DNA from: Aeromonas sanarellii
GTDB taxonomy: Bacteria > Pseudomonadota > Gammaproteobacteria > Enterobacterales > Aeromonadaceae
DNA: 64,000 bases
Assembly (NCBI RefSeq): GCF_000820085.1
Contig: NZ_CDBN01000094.1
Location: 18,331 to 82,330 of the forward strand
Direction of reading: 5' to 3'
Part shown: positions 49,987-59,278 of the stretch, one piece after another
Layout of the letters: every line of letters starts with the position of its first letter
How positions within the stretch are numbered: the first letter of the stretch is position 1
Translations under genes and position numbers: made by a program
Notes under the pieces: generated by a model
Databases searched by the model: none
What the model was told of the DNA's origin: nothing
Seen by the model: the letters and a program-made list of their open reading frames with translations, nothing else

Positions 49987-51858
49987 ATGAAAAACCTATC
50001 ACTCAAGCAGAAGATACTGTTGTCTGTGGTCATCGCCCTCTCCCTGGTGATCCTGCTGCTCTCCTGGCAGAGCTATACCAGTCAGAAGTCCCTGCTGCTG
50101 CAAGGCAGTCAGGAACAGGTGCAGCGTCTTGGCAGCCAGCAGGCGGCCAGCGTCAGCGACTGGCTCGCCGCGCGCCGTGACGTGATCCAGGCCCTTGGCA
50201 ACAAGGCCGGCCCCGAGCCCCTCAACGCCCTGCAACAGGCCCAGGTTTCCGGCCGCTTCCAGCTCACCTATTTCGGCGAGGGCAGCGGCAAGATGCACGA
50301 CTCCGACCCCTCCATCAACCGCGACGGTTACGATCCCCGCTCCCGTGGCTGGTATCAGGAAGCCATGGCCAAGGGCGGCATGATAGTCACCAAGCCCTAC
50401 CTGGACGTGGCCTACAACATCCTGGTGGTGACCCTGGCCCAGCCGGCCCAGGGCGGCGTGGTGGGGGGCGACCTCTCCATCGCCTCCCTGGTGGAGGACG
50501 TCACCAAGATGGCCCTGCCGGCGGACGGCTTCGCCATCCTGATGCACAAGGACGGCACCGTCATCGCCTACAAGGACGCGGCCAAGGCGATGAAGCCGGC
50601 CAGCGAGATCGACAACGATCTGACCAACGCCCTGATCGAGCAGAGCAAGAGCGGCAACAGCCTGGTGCCGGCCTACTTCGACAACGAGGGCCGTGACAAG
50701 CTGCTGTGGGCGGTGGATATCCCCAACACCGACTGGGAGCTGGTGCTGGTGCTGGACAAGGCGACCCTGGAGGCGCCGCTCTCCTCCCTGCTGATGACCC
50801 AGCTCGGCCTGGCCCTGCTGGTGCTGGTGGGCAGTATCCTCGCCATCTCCTGGCTGGTCAGCCTGCTGCTCGGCCCCCTCACCAAGGTTTCCCAGGCCCT
50901 GGCCCGCATCGCCGACGGTAACGGCGATCTGACCCAGCGCATCAAGATCGACGCCAACGACGAGGTGGGCCAGCTCGCCAACAGCTTCAACCGCTTCGTG
51001 GGCAGCCAGCACCAGCTGATCGGCAACATCCGCCAGCTCGCCAACGAGCTGAACGCCGATGCGGAGCGCAGCCTGGTGACCAACCAGGCCGCGGTGGAAG
51101 AGCTGCAGCGCCAGCAGCAGGAGGTGACCATGGTCGCCACCGCCGTCACCGAGATGGCGAGCGCCACCATGGAGATCGCCGGCAACGCCGAGAACACCGC
51201 CGCCGCCGCCCAGCAATCCGCCCAGAGCAGCGAGCAGGGCAAGATGCTGGTGAACCAGACCCGCCACTCCATCAACAACCTGGCGGAGGAAGTGGGTCAG
51301 GCCACCGGCGTCATCGGCGAGCTGAGTCGCCACGCTCAGGCCATCTCCGGCATCCTCTCCACCATCCAGGGCATCGCCGAGCAGACCAACCTGCTGGCGC
51401 TGAACGCGGCCATCGAGGCGGCCCGTGCCGGTGAACAGGGTCGCGGCTTCGCCGTGGTGGCGGACGAGGTGCGGGTGCTGTCCCGCCGCACCCAGGACTC
51501 CACCCAGGAGATCCAGTCCACCATAGAGACGCTGCAACAGACCACGGCCCGCGCGGTGAGCCTGATGCAGACCAGCCAGGGGCTCGCGGACAACAGCGTG
51601 AAAGACGCCGATGCTGCCGCCGCCGCGCTCGAAGAGATCACCCAGGCCGTCTCGCTGATTTCCGACATGGCGGGCCAGATCGCCACCGCCGCCGAGGAGC
51701 AGACCCAGGTGACCGGCGAAATCACCCAGAACACCACCGCCATCAAGGACGTGAGCGACGAGATCACCGCCGCCGCCATGCGCGACCTGGATCAGGCGCA
51801 CAACCTCAAGGGGCGGGCCACCGACCTGAACAAGCAGGTGTCGACCTTTATCCTGTAA
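49987..51858 (+). CDS. Methyl-accepting chemotaxis protein with Cache sensor
   Basis: A 623-residue transmembrane chemoreceptor. Helix 1 is at about residues 9-30 ([18 protein letters not shown]); the periplasmic part (35-265) has a Cache/PDC pattern with [11 protein letters not shown] and a second-lobe [13 protein letters not shown]; helix 2 is about 268-296 ([20 protein letters not shown]). A HAMP domain follows, then the signalling domain with its hairpin tip [20 protein letters not shown] near residue 463. No C-terminal CheR-binding pentapeptide is present. The ATG at 49987 follows AAGAAGA; the frame extends to 49936. Ligand unknown. A FliA-like promoter lies upstream. Confidence 0.92.
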   Translation: MKNLSLKQKILLSVVIALSLVILLLSWQSYTSQKSLLLQGSQEQVQRLGSQQAASVSDWLAARRDVIQALGNKAGPEPLNALQQAQVSGRFQLTYFGEGSGKMHDSDPSINRDGYDPRSRGWYQEAMAKGGMIVTKPYLDVAYNILVVTLAQPAQGGVVGGDLSIASLVEDVTKMALPADGFAILMHKDGTVIAYKDAAKAMKPASEIDNDLTNALIEQSKSGNSLVPAYFDNEGRDKLLWAVDIPNTDWELVLVLDKATLEAPLSSLLMTQLGLALLVLVGSILAISWLVSLLLGPLTKVSQALARIADGNGDLTQRIKIDANDEVGQLANSFNRFVGSQHQLIGNIRQLANELNADAERSLVTNQAAVEELQRQQQEVTMVATAVTEMASATMEIAGNAENTAAAAQQSAQSSEQGKMLVNQTRHSINNLAEEVGQATGVIGELSRHAQAISGILSTIQGIAEQTNLLALNAAIEAARAGEQGRGFAVVADEVRVLSRRTQDSTQEIQSTIETLQQTTARAVSLMQTSQGLADNSVKDADAAAAALEEITQAVSLISDMAGQIATAAEEQTQVTGEITQNTTAIKDVSDEITAAAMRDLDQAHNLKGRATDLNKQVSTFIL

Positions 51859-51890
51859 GACGCCAGTCGCAGCCTGTTCGAGCTGACATA

Positions 51891-51926
51891 AACAAGCCCC
51901 GCACTCGAGAGAGCGCGGGGCTTGTT
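51891..51926. terminator. Hairpin terminator after the chemoreceptor gene
   Basis: AACAAGCCCCGC (51891-51902) pairs perfectly with GCGGGGCTTGTT (51915-51926) around 12 nt; the T-rich end is TTGTTCGT. Two further hairpins follow in the same gap, ACGCCAG/CTGGCGT (51970-51989) and GCGAAGG/CCTTCGC (about 52010-52030), before the convergent GGDEF/EAL gene ends at 52050. Confidence 0.65.
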
Positions 51927-52049
51927 CGTCAGGGGCTGCGGGTATGTCGTCAACGCTGCTTGCGGCGAAACGCCAGTTGTGCCTGGCGTGCTCGCCTGGG
52001 GACGCCAGCGAGCGAAGGCATCCCTTCGCTGGGCGCAGGTCTCTGTCAA

Positions 52050-54344
52050 TCAGGCGGGGGTCTTGCCAGCTTTTAGTTCAAGCCAATGAGTCAGATCGGT
52101 TTTGTTCATGGGATGCGCGAACAGGTAGCCTTGCATCAAATGGCACCCCAACTGGTAGAGTTGCACGCGCATCTCCTCGGTCTCGACGCCTTCCGCAATG
52201 ACGGGCATCTCCAGTTCGCGTCCCAGTAAAAGCGCCGCCTTGACGAGCCTTTCATCCCCTTTGAGCAGTGTCTGGGTAAAGCTGTAGTCCAGTTTGATCG
52301 CATCGATCGGCAGGGACAGCAAGCGCTCCAGGGAGGAGTAACCGGTGCCAAAGTCATCAAGATGGATTTTGAATCCCGCTTGATTCAGTGCCAGCAGTTG
52401 ATCTTCCAAGCGACCGTGATTCTCGGCAAAGAGACTCTCCGTGAGTTCAAAATGGATGGAGCTCCTCGGCAACTGATGACGATCGGCCAGCTCGGCGAGT
52501 TGTGTCACCAGATCTGGCTCCATCAATTGCAGCACCGACAGATTGATGTTGATGTTCAGGTCGGGGTAGGCACATCTCAGTTCACGCAGCGTTCCCATCG
52601 CCTGGTCGGCAATCCACTTACCCAGGGGGATGATCAGTCCGGCCTGTTCTGCCAGAGGGATAAATACACTGGGGGGACAGAACCCCGTTGGGGTGGGCCA
52701 GCGGCACAGGGCTTCCACCATGGCGACGCTGCCACCTTCCACATCCACTATGGGTTGATACCAGACCTCAAATTGCCGCAGTTGCAACGCTTCCCGCAAT
52801 GCCTGTTCCAGCTGCATGCGCTGTGAAAGCTGCTGATGCAGTATATCCCGATAACAGCGGTAGCAATGTTTGCCCGCCTGCTTGGCATCGTACATGGCCA
52901 GGTCGGCGTTCCGGATGAGCTCATCTGCGCTCATGGCACCATCATCGTAAGCGATTCCGATGGAGGCTCCGACCTGGATTTTTCGCCCTCCCTGCTCGAT
53001 TTGCTGGCCGGATATAGTGAACATCAGACGCTCGGCGAGCGAAATGGCGCCCTCTTCCTCTCTGACCATCTTGGTGATGATGGCAAATTCGTCACCACCT
53101 ATGCGAAACAGCATGTCTTCACCACGAATCACCTGCTTGAGGCGTTCTGCGATGGTTAGCAAGACCCGATCCCCTGTCTCGTGCCCCAGGCTGTCATTGA
53201 GGGTCTTGAAATCGTCCAGATCGATCATCAGCAAGGCAATGCGGCAACGGTCATGTTTGGTGAGCAGGCAGGGATGCTGATTGAGCTGCTCGCTCAAAAA
53301 TTTCCGATTGCCCAATTGGGTCAGCCCATCGCGTCTGGCCTCATCGTAGAGAGCCTGCTCCGAGAGTCGGAGCTGTTCCACCATGCTATTGAGCGCCTTG
53401 GCCAGAGTATCGAACTCGGGGTTACCCGATAGAGGCCAGTGTTTGCTTGTTGGCTGCAGGCTGCTGTATTGCTCGGCCAGGCGGGTAAAAATGGTGAGCC
53501 GACGCATCACCATTCGTTCATAAATGGTAATAGTGCCCAGACCGGCGGCGATCAGGAGCAGGGTTGAGTTGATGAGTAGCATGCGATTGCTGAGCCGCTG
53601 TTGTGTCAGCAATTGGTGATCTGGGGGGATGCGCAGTATGAGCCGATTGGTATTCTCGCTGTCTGGCAGAGCGCGTTGCTCGGCAAGGGGGGCCCCCCCT
53701 GTATCTCGGAGAAACTCGATGTCCAGCTTGGTCATGTCCCGGATCTGTTGCACGCCTGTCCCATCAAGTTGGCGGATCATGGCTATCCAGCCCTCCAGCT
53801 GCGGGTTGGTGGCATCAGGGTCGTGAACAGGATGAACCGCTAGCAGGATGGGTTGCTCTTGATACCAGCCGTTCAGTGTGTATCCCCGTGTGCCTGGTGA
53901 TGACCAGTAGCGGGTGAGATAGTCCTGCGTTTTGGGCCAGATGGGGTGGGTGTTGCCCAGCGTCACGTAGGTCGCTCCCCCTCTACCGATTACACGGTAG
54001 AGCGAGTGATCCGGTCTGATGAACAGGACAAAGTGGGCATTGAGGTTATCCAGTGTTCCCGCGTTGAAGTTCTCGTCGAGATAAGTGGGCAAGTTGCCAT
54101 GGATAAAGCGAATGGAGTCTCGCCATTCGGCATAGTCTCGTGTGCTGATCATGAGGCTCTTGTGCATGGATTCAATGTACAGCTGGGCACGATCCAGGGC
54201 TGCTTGCTGATTATGCTCGTTTAGAATCCGGGTATTGGCAGAGAGTACGGTCGTGCTGACGCCATAGCTGATGGCTGCTGCGCATGAGATCAGCAGCAGA
54301 AGATAGAGAGACACTTTATTGCGCAGACTGTTGAGTCTCACCAC
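52050..54344 (-). CDS. CHASE4-GGDEF-EAL membrane protein
   Basis: Cyclic-di-GMP signalling protein of 764 residues. An N-terminal helix (VSLYLLLLISCAAAISYGVS), a periplasmic CHASE4-like sensor (about 45-250), and a second helix (LLINSTLLLIAAGLGTITI) precede a GGDEF domain with intact G416-G417-D418-E419-F420 and an EAL domain with E544-A-L, LTES, DDFGTGYSS and EGVET, so both activities look possible. The start is GTG at 54344 after AGGTGA; no in-frame ATG is better placed. The gene is plainly less GC-rich than its neighbours (a sampled 60 bp of it is about 52% GC; one of gltS about 68%), suggesting later acquisition. Confidence 0.88.
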   Translation of the reverse strand: MVRLNSLRNKVSLYLLLLISCAAAISYGVSTTVLSANTRILNEHNQQAALDRAQLYIESMHKSLMISTRDYAEWRDSIRFIHGNLPTYLDENFNAGTLDNLNAHFVLFIRPDHSLYRVIGRGGATYVTLGNTHPIWPKTQDYLTRYWSSPGTRGYTLNGWYQEQPILLAVHPVHDPDATNPQLEGWIAMIRQLDGTGVQQIRDMTKLDIEFLRDTGGAPLAEQRALPDSENTNRLILRIPPDHQLLTQQRLSNRMLLINSTLLLIAAGLGTITIYERMVMRRLTIFTRLAEQYSSLQPTSKHWPLSGNPEFDTLAKALNSMVEQLRLSEQALYDEARRDGLTQLGNRKFLSEQLNQHPCLLTKHDRCRIALLMIDLDDFKTLNDSLGHETGDRVLLTIAERLKQVIRGEDMLFRIGGDEFAIITKMVREEEGAISLAERLMFTISGQQIEQGGRKIQVGASIGIAYDDGAMSADELIRNADLAMYDAKQAGKHCYRCYRDILHQQLSQRMQLEQALREALQLRQFEVWYQPIVDVEGGSVAMVEALCRWPTPTGFCPPSVFIPLAEQAGLIIPLGKWIADQAMGTLRELRCAYPDLNININLSVLQLMEPDLVTQLAELADRHQLPRSSIHFELTESLFAENHGRLEDQLLALNQAGFKIHLDDFGTGYSSLERLLSLPIDAIKLDYSFTQTLLKGDERLVKAALLLGRELEMPVIAEGVETEEMRVQLYQLGCHLMQGYLFAHPMNKTDLTHWLELKAGKTPA

Positions 54345-54423
54345 ATCACCTCACATTGACTACGTCGTAAGCCAATAGTAGTGGAAGGTGATCAAGGCGG
54401 TCGCTGTCTGACTCCTATTACGC

Positions 54424-54454
54424 AAAAAGCCCCCTCTTCGCAAAAAGAGGGGGC
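54424..54454 (-). terminator. Intrinsic terminator of gltS
   Basis: GCCCCCTCTT (54429-54438) pairs with AAGAGGGGGC (54445-54454); on the minus strand the stem is followed by five Ts. It separates gltS from the GGDEF/EAL gene downstream. Confidence 0.85.
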
Positions 54455-54517
54455 CTCGGTCACCAGCATCCCCCGGGTTGAGGGTTCCTGTGCCTATTGC
54501 GTCTGAGAGGACGGGAA

Positions 54518-55717
54518 TTACAGGAAGGGCAGTGCCAGGAACAGCTTGATCACCACGGCGTTGATGATGTCGATGAAGAAGGCGCCCACCATGGGCACCA
54601 CCAGGAACGCCATGTGGGACGGGCCGAAGCGCTGGGTGATGGCCTGCATGTTGGCAATTGCCGTGGGGGTGGCGCCGAGGCCGAAGCCGCAGTGGCCCGC
54701 CGCCAGCACGGCCGCGTCGTAGTTGCTGCCCATGACCCTGAAGGTGACGAACACGGCGTAGAGCGCCATCGCCACCGTCTGGGCCGCCAGCAGCACGAAG
54801 ATGGGCAGGGCCAGGCTCGCCAGATCCCACAGCTTCAGGCTCATCAGGGCCATGGCCAGGAAGAGCGACAGGCTGACGTTGCCGAGCAGGGAGACCTCCC
54901 GATCGCTCACCTCGTGCCAGTTCAGCAGGGTCAGCACGTTGCGCAGCAGCACGCCGACGAACAGCACGCAGACGAAGACCGGCAGCTCCAGGGCGCCGCC
55001 CTTGAGGTAGGCGGAGAGCATCTCGCCCCCCTTCAGGCTGATGGCGATGAGCGCCAGGGTCTCGATCACGCTGAAGGTGGTCAGCGGCCGCTCCATGTCC
55101 GGCATCTCGAAGCCCTGGGGAGCATCGTCCCGGTTGTGCTCCTCGCCGGGCACCTGCACCTTCTTCACCAGATGACGGGCCACGGGGCCGCCGATCACCC
55201 CCCCCAGCACCAGGCCGAAGGTGGCGCAGGCGATGGCGAGCTCGGCGGCGGACTGCACCCCGTACTTCTCGGTGAAGATGGAGCCCCAGGCGGCCCCGGT
55301 GCCGTGGCCGCCGGACAGCGTGATGGAACCGGCCAGCAACCCCATGTGGGGATCCAGACCCAGCAGGGTGGCCAGACCCACCCCCAGGCTGTTCTGCATC
55401 AGCAGCAGGCCGGTGACCACCAGCAGGAAGGTGAGCACCGCCTTGCCGCCGCGCTTGAGGCTGGCGAGATCGGCGGAGAGGCCGATGGAGGCGAAGAAGG
55501 TCAGCATCAGCGGGGTCTGCAGGCTGGTGTCAAATTGCACCTCCAGTTGCAGGGTGGAGCGCAGCAGCAGCAGGATAAGGGCGACAACCAGGCCACCGGC
55601 CACGGGTTTGGGGATGTTGAAGGTGCGCAGCGGCCCGATCCGGTTGACCAGCAGACGGCCGAGCAGCAGCACCAGAGTGGCGGCGACCAGGGTGGTGTAG
55701 GAATCAAGTTGTAGCAT
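54518..55717 (-). CDS. gltS: Sodium/glutamate symporter
   Basis: Inner-membrane Na+/glutamate cotransporter, 399 residues, about ten membrane helices in two inverted repeats. Family marks: LMLTFFASIGLSADLASLKR, GSITLSGGHGTGAAWGSIF, LAAGHCGFGLGATPTAIANM; the glycine-rich reentrant loops in both halves are clear. The ATG at 55717 has GGGAG six bases upstream and gives the usual N-terminus (MLQLDSYTTLVAATLVLLLG); the frame extends to 55804. A terminator follows. The gap upstream to ansA (55718-56213) holds two divergent promoter regions and no other clear gene. Confidence 0.95.
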   Translation of the reverse strand: MLQLDSYTTLVAATLVLLLGRLLVNRIGPLRTFNIPKPVAGGLVVALILLLLRSTLQLEVQFDTSLQTPLMLTFFASIGLSADLASLKRGGKAVLTFLLVVTGLLLMQNSLGVGLATLLGLDPHMGLLAGSITLSGGHGTGAAWGSIFTEKYGVQSAAELAIACATFGLVLGGVIGGPVARHLVKKVQVPGEEHNRDDAPQGFEMPDMERPLTTFSVIETLALIAISLKGGEMLSAYLKGGALELPVFVCVLFVGVLLRNVLTLLNWHEVSDREVSLLGNVSLSLFLAMALMSLKLWDLASLALPIFVLLAAQTVAMALYAVFVTFRVMGSNYDAAVLAAGHCGFGLGATPTAIANMQAITQRFGPSHMAFLVVPMVGAFFIDIINAVVIKLFLALPFL

Positions 55718-56024
55718 TCGGTACTCCCATGTTGATCGGCTGTGTCTTTGGCGAGAAAGACGCACAGATCCAGCCGGGATGAAACAGAGTGGCGAAGGCG
55801 CCAATTACAGAGGGGGCCTGGGCCCCGTCCCACGCGAAAATGGGAACGATACGAGCCCGTCAGCGGCGGGCGTTCAGATGAGATTCTTGAGAAATCCGGC
55901 GGATATTAGCAAAAAACATCGTTTATATCCATGTTCATCACATTAATGATTAAAACAAGACGTTAACATGGAATTTAACACTGCCATGCGGAGTCCGCTG
56001 CGAAGGGCGGTGATGCAGTCGCGG

Positions 56025-56053
56025 CTGTCATTTGGGGCGACACTCTTTATAAT
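56025..56053 (+). promoter_or_regulatory. Putative sigma70 promoter of ansA
   Basis: CTGTCA (56025-56030) and a perfect TATAAT (56048-56053) are 17 bp apart. The start would be near 56060, giving a leader of about 150 nt before the ansA start at 56214. This leader could encode a 19-residue peptide from GTG 56088 to TGA 56147, preceded by CAGGAA; that peptide is speculative. Confidence 0.6.
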
Positions 56054-56213
56054 TCGCCCGTTTCCAGCCCGCAGGGGGAAGCAGGAAGTGAAGGACGCGG
56101 CTGATGCCCGATATTTCCCCCTGTCCGCACCAGGATACTGGGCGTGACGAGGGAACGTGTCGGTTGAGCCCCAACATGATTTGCCGGTTTCCAGTCCACA
56201 AAGAGGAGAGGGT

Positions 56214-57221
56214 GTGAAGAAGTCCATCTACATCGCCTACACAGGCGGCACCATAGGGATGCAGCGTTCCGACCACGGCTATGTGCCGATGGCGGGCTTC
56301 ATGGAAGACTGTCTGGCGCGGATGCCCGAGTTCCATCGACCGGAAATGCCGGATTACCATATCCACGAATATGCTCCCCTCATCGACTCTTCCGACATGA
56401 CGCCGGCGGATTGGCAGCGCATCGCCGAGGACATTAAAGGCAACTACGAGCAGTACGACGGTTTCGTCATCCTGCACGGCACCGATACCATGTCGTTCAC
56501 CGCCTCGGCGCTCTCCTTCATGCTCGAGGATCTGCACAAGCCGGTGATCATCACCGGCTCCCAGATCCCGCTCGCCGAGCTGCGCTCCGACGGTCAGCAG
56601 AACCTGCTGAACGCCCTCTACATCGCGGCCAACTACCCGATCCACGAGGTGACGCTGTTCTTCAACAACCAGCTCTATCGCGGCAACCGCAGCAAGAAGG
56701 TGCACGCCGACGGCTTCCACGCCTTCGACTCGCCGAACTACCCGCCGCTGCTCAACGCCGGCATCGCCATCTCCCTGGAGGCCGGTGAGCTGGGGATGCC
56801 CTCCGATCGCCCCCTGGTGCTGCACGACATCACCCCCCAGCCCATCGGTGTGGTGACCCTCTACCCCGGCATCTCGGCCGAGGTGATCGCCAACATCCTG
56901 CAGCAGCCGGTGCGTGCGCTGATCCTGCTCTCCTTCGGGGTGGGCAATGCGCCGCAGAACCCGGCCATGCTGGCGCTGCTCTCCGAGGCCTCGGCCCGCG
57001 GCGTCATCATCGTCAACCTGAGCCAGTGCCTGCACGGCAAGGTCAACATGGGGGGCTATGCCACCGGCAACGCCCTCTCCCGGGCCGGGGTCATCTCGGG
57101 CTTCGACATGACCGCCGAGGCGGCGCTCACCAAGCTGCACTTCCTGCTGAGCCAGGATCTGCCGGCCCCGCGCATCCGCGAGCTGATGCAACAGTCGCTG
57201 CGCGGCGAGCTGACCCCCTGA
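56214..57221 (+). CDS. ansA: Cytoplasmic L-asparaginase I
   Basis: Hydrolyses asparagine to aspartate and ammonia. The sequence follows E. coli AnsA almost throughout: IYIAYTGGTIGMQRSDHGY with the first catalytic threonine, FVILHGTDTMSFTASALSFM with the second (HGTDTM), and VNMGGYATGNALSRAGVI. No signal peptide, so cytoplasmic type I, 335 residues. I chose GTG at 56214 because it aligns with the E. coli start and has GAGGAG upstream; an earlier GTG at 56157 would add 19 residues. A 12-bp hairpin follows at 57251. Confidence 0.94.
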   Translation: MKKSIYIAYTGGTIGMQRSDHGYVPMAGFMEDCLARMPEFHRPEMPDYHIHEYAPLIDSSDMTPADWQRIAEDIKGNYEQYDGFVILHGTDTMSFTASALSFMLEDLHKPVIITGSQIPLAELRSDGQQNLLNALYIAANYPIHEVTLFFNNQLYRGNRSKKVHADGFHAFDSPNYPPLLNAGIAISLEAGELGMPSDRPLVLHDITPQPIGVVTLYPGISAEVIANILQQPVRALILLSFGVGNAPQNPAMLALLSEASARGVIIVNLSQCLHGKVNMGGYATGNALSRAGVISGFDMTAEAALTKLHFLLSQDLPAPRIRELMQQSLRGELTP

Positions 57222-57250
57222 AGGTAAAGCTTGCTGCACAGTGCAAAGAG

Positions 57251-57277
57251 AGAGGGGAGCCATATTGGCTCCCCTCT
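57251..57277. terminator. Bidirectional hairpin terminator between ansA and the DUF1315 gene
   Basis: AGAGGGGAGCCA (57251-57262) pairs perfectly with TGGCTCCCCTCT (57266-57277) around TAT. T runs are weak on both strands, but position between two convergent genes supports the role. Confidence 0.7.
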
Positions 57278-57301
57278 GTAGTTGTTGCGGGCAGGTCAGG
57301 C

Positions 57302-57595
57302 TCAGTGGCTGATCTCGATACGGACTATCTCTTCCTCGTCGCGATACTGGCGCTTGAGCTCGCTCTTGCTCTTCATCACTATCTCGCCGTCACGGCCAAT
57401 GTTCATGTGCTCGGGGTTCTCAAGGTGCATCGCCTGCCAGGCCATCACGGCCTGCAGGGAGGTGGCCTTCTGCTCCTCGGTGAGGGGCTTGCCGTCCGGC
57501 CATTTGCCGAGCTCGACCGCGGTCTTGAGCCGCTCGTACACCTCTTCGGGCATCTGCCTGATTGCTTGCAAAAACTCACCCTGTTGAAACGACAT
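57302..57595 (-). CDS. DUF1315 (YeaC-like) protein
   Basis: A 97-residue cytoplasmic protein. MPEEVYERLKTAVELGKWPD, GKPLTEEQKATSLQAVMAWQ and NPEHMNIGRDGEIVMKSKSE match the pattern of E. coli YeaC (PEVYQRL, AVELGKWPDG, VMLWQARH, MKSKQELK), a conserved protein of unknown function. It lies 39 bp downstream of the GAPDH-like gene on the same strand and may share its transcript. AAGGAGAGG precedes the start. Confidence 0.82.
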   Translation of the reverse strand: MSFQQGEFLQAIRQMPEEVYERLKTAVELGKWPDGKPLTEEQKATSLQAVMAWQAMHLENPEHMNIGRDGEIVMKSKSELKRQYRDEEEIVRIEISH

Positions 57596-57634
57596 CCGGC
57601 CTCTCCTTGAACTATTGAGCCATAAACTGCGGGA

Positions 57635-59068
57635 TCAGACCGGCAGATCCTGGCGGACTACGCCGGCCATCTGCTCCATCACCCGCACCACCTGACAACT
57701 GTACCCGAACTCGTTGTCATACCACACGTAGAGCACGCAGTGATCCCCCTCGGCGATGGTGGCCTGGGAGTCGACGATGCCCGCGAAGCGGGATCCCACC
57801 ATGTCGGAGGAGACCAGCTCTGTACTGGCGCTGAAGTCGATCTGGCGATGCAGGGCCGAGCTCAGGGCCATCTGCTGCAGATAGGCGTTGAGGCTCTCCC
57901 GGTCGGTCGCCTGCTCCAGGGACAGATTGATGATGGCCAGGGACACGTTGGGGGTCGGCACCCGGATGGCGTTGCCGGTCAACTTGCCCTTGAGTTCCGG
58001 CAGCGCCTTGGCCACCGCCTTGGCGGCGCCGGTGCTGGTCATTACCATGTTGAGGGCCGCGCTGCGACCGCGGCGCTCGCCCTTGTGATAGTTGTCGATG
58101 AGGTTCTGATCGTTGGTGTAGGAGTGGACCGTCTCCACGTGGCCGTGGCGGATGCCGTACCTGTCCTGCATCACCTTGAGCACAGGGGTGATGGCGTTGG
58201 TGGTGCAGGAGGCGGCGGAGATGATCTTGTCATCCGGGCCTATCACCTCGTGGTTGACCCCGAACACCACGTTCTTCATCTCCCCCTTGCCGGGGGCAGT
58301 CAGCAGCACCCGGGCGGCGCCGCGCGCCTTGAGGTGCTCGGACAGGCCCGCCTCGTCGCGCCAGACGCCGGTGTTGTCGACGATCAGCGCGTTATCGATG
58401 CCGTAGGCGGTGTAGTCGATGTCGGCCGGGCTGTTTGCATAGATCACCTGGATGAAGGTGCCATTGGCGATGATGGCGCTGCGCTCCACATCCACCTCGA
58501 TGGAGCCGTTGAAGGGGCCGTGCACCGAGTCGCGGCGCAGCAGGCTGGCGCGCTTCTCCAGATCCCCGTCCCGGCCGCCGCGCACGACGATGGCGCGCAG
58601 GCGCAGGGAGTTGGCGGCGCCGGTGCGCTCGATCAGCAGCCGGGCCAGCAGGCGGCCGATGCGGCCGAAACCGTAGAGCACCACGTCGGTCGGAGCGGGC
58701 ACGCCCGCCCGGTTCAGGGCCGGTGCCAGCTTGGCTCGCAGATAGTCCTCGATGCCCGACTCGTCCTCATGATCCTGCCAGTAACCCACCGCCAGCTTGC
58801 CGAGATCGACTTCGGCGGCGGTCGGGTTCAGCGCGACCATGGCTTGCAGCAGGGGGAAGCTGTGCTGGATGGGGAGGGGGGTGCCCTGGTGGCGGCGAAC
58901 GACCCGGTGGGCCTTGAGGATGTCGATGGTGGAGGCGTTTTGCAGGGGGCGGCCAAAGATGGTGATCTCTACCCCTTGCTGGCGGTAGAGGCGGCCTATC
59001 AAGGGTTGCATGGCTTCGGCGAGCTCCTGGCTCTCCTGCCACGCCTGCAAGTAGTGCTCGTGGGTCAT
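57635..59068 (-). CDS. N-terminally extended glyceraldehyde-3-phosphate dehydrogenase
   Basis: GAPDH-family oxidoreductase, 477 residues, about 130-145 longer than the usual enzyme. The extra N-terminal part (ELAEAMQPLIGRLYRQQGVE; GYWQDHEDESGIEDYLRAKL) is not Rossmann-like; the normal NAD domain starts at VVLYGFGRIGRLLARLLIER near residue 128 and the catalytic Cys is at about 288 in SAASCTTNAITPVL, followed by HSYTNDQNLID. This long form occurs beside the normal GapA in Vibrio and Aeromonas relatives and may serve a different direction or cofactor, which I cannot judge. DUF1315 follows downstream. Confidence 0.87.
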   Translation of the reverse strand: MTHEHYLQAWQESQELAEAMQPLIGRLYRQQGVEITIFGRPLQNASTIDILKAHRVVRRHQGTPLPIQHSFPLLQAMVALNPTAAEVDLGKLAVGYWQDHEDESGIEDYLRAKLAPALNRAGVPAPTDVVLYGFGRIGRLLARLLIERTGAANSLRLRAIVVRGGRDGDLEKRASLLRRDSVHGPFNGSIEVDVERSAIIANGTFIQVIYANSPADIDYTAYGIDNALIVDNTGVWRDEAGLSEHLKARGAARVLLTAPGKGEMKNVVFGVNHEVIGPDDKIISAASCTTNAITPVLKVMQDRYGIRHGHVETVHSYTNDQNLIDNYHKGERRGRSAALNMVMTSTGAAKAVAKALPELKGKLTGNAIRVPTPNVSLAIINLSLEQATDRESLNAYLQQMALSSALHRQIDFSASTELVSSDMVGSRFAGIVDSQATIAEGDHCVLYVWYDNEFGYSCQVVRVMEQMAGVVRQDLPV

Positions 59069-59278
59069 TAACCAGATCCTTTATTTCACGTTGTTGAAGC
59101 AAGTTGCCTGGGCAAATTGAAATTCGTCGAATGCAGATCAGTGTAGGGCTGATGGTTTCGTTATATTATTCTGCAGTCGCGGCCTTATACGGCGCGCGCA
59201 TTGTAATGGATATGTAGCCTGTTTGCTAGTTGGCGGTGGCCAGGGCGGGTTGCGATTGTTACCGACCAGACGTGAACC

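Noticed and set aside
51792..52049. 85-residue minus-strand ORF after the GGDEF/EAL gene
   Set aside because: It crosses the terminator hairpins and the end of the chemoreceptor gene and resembles no family.
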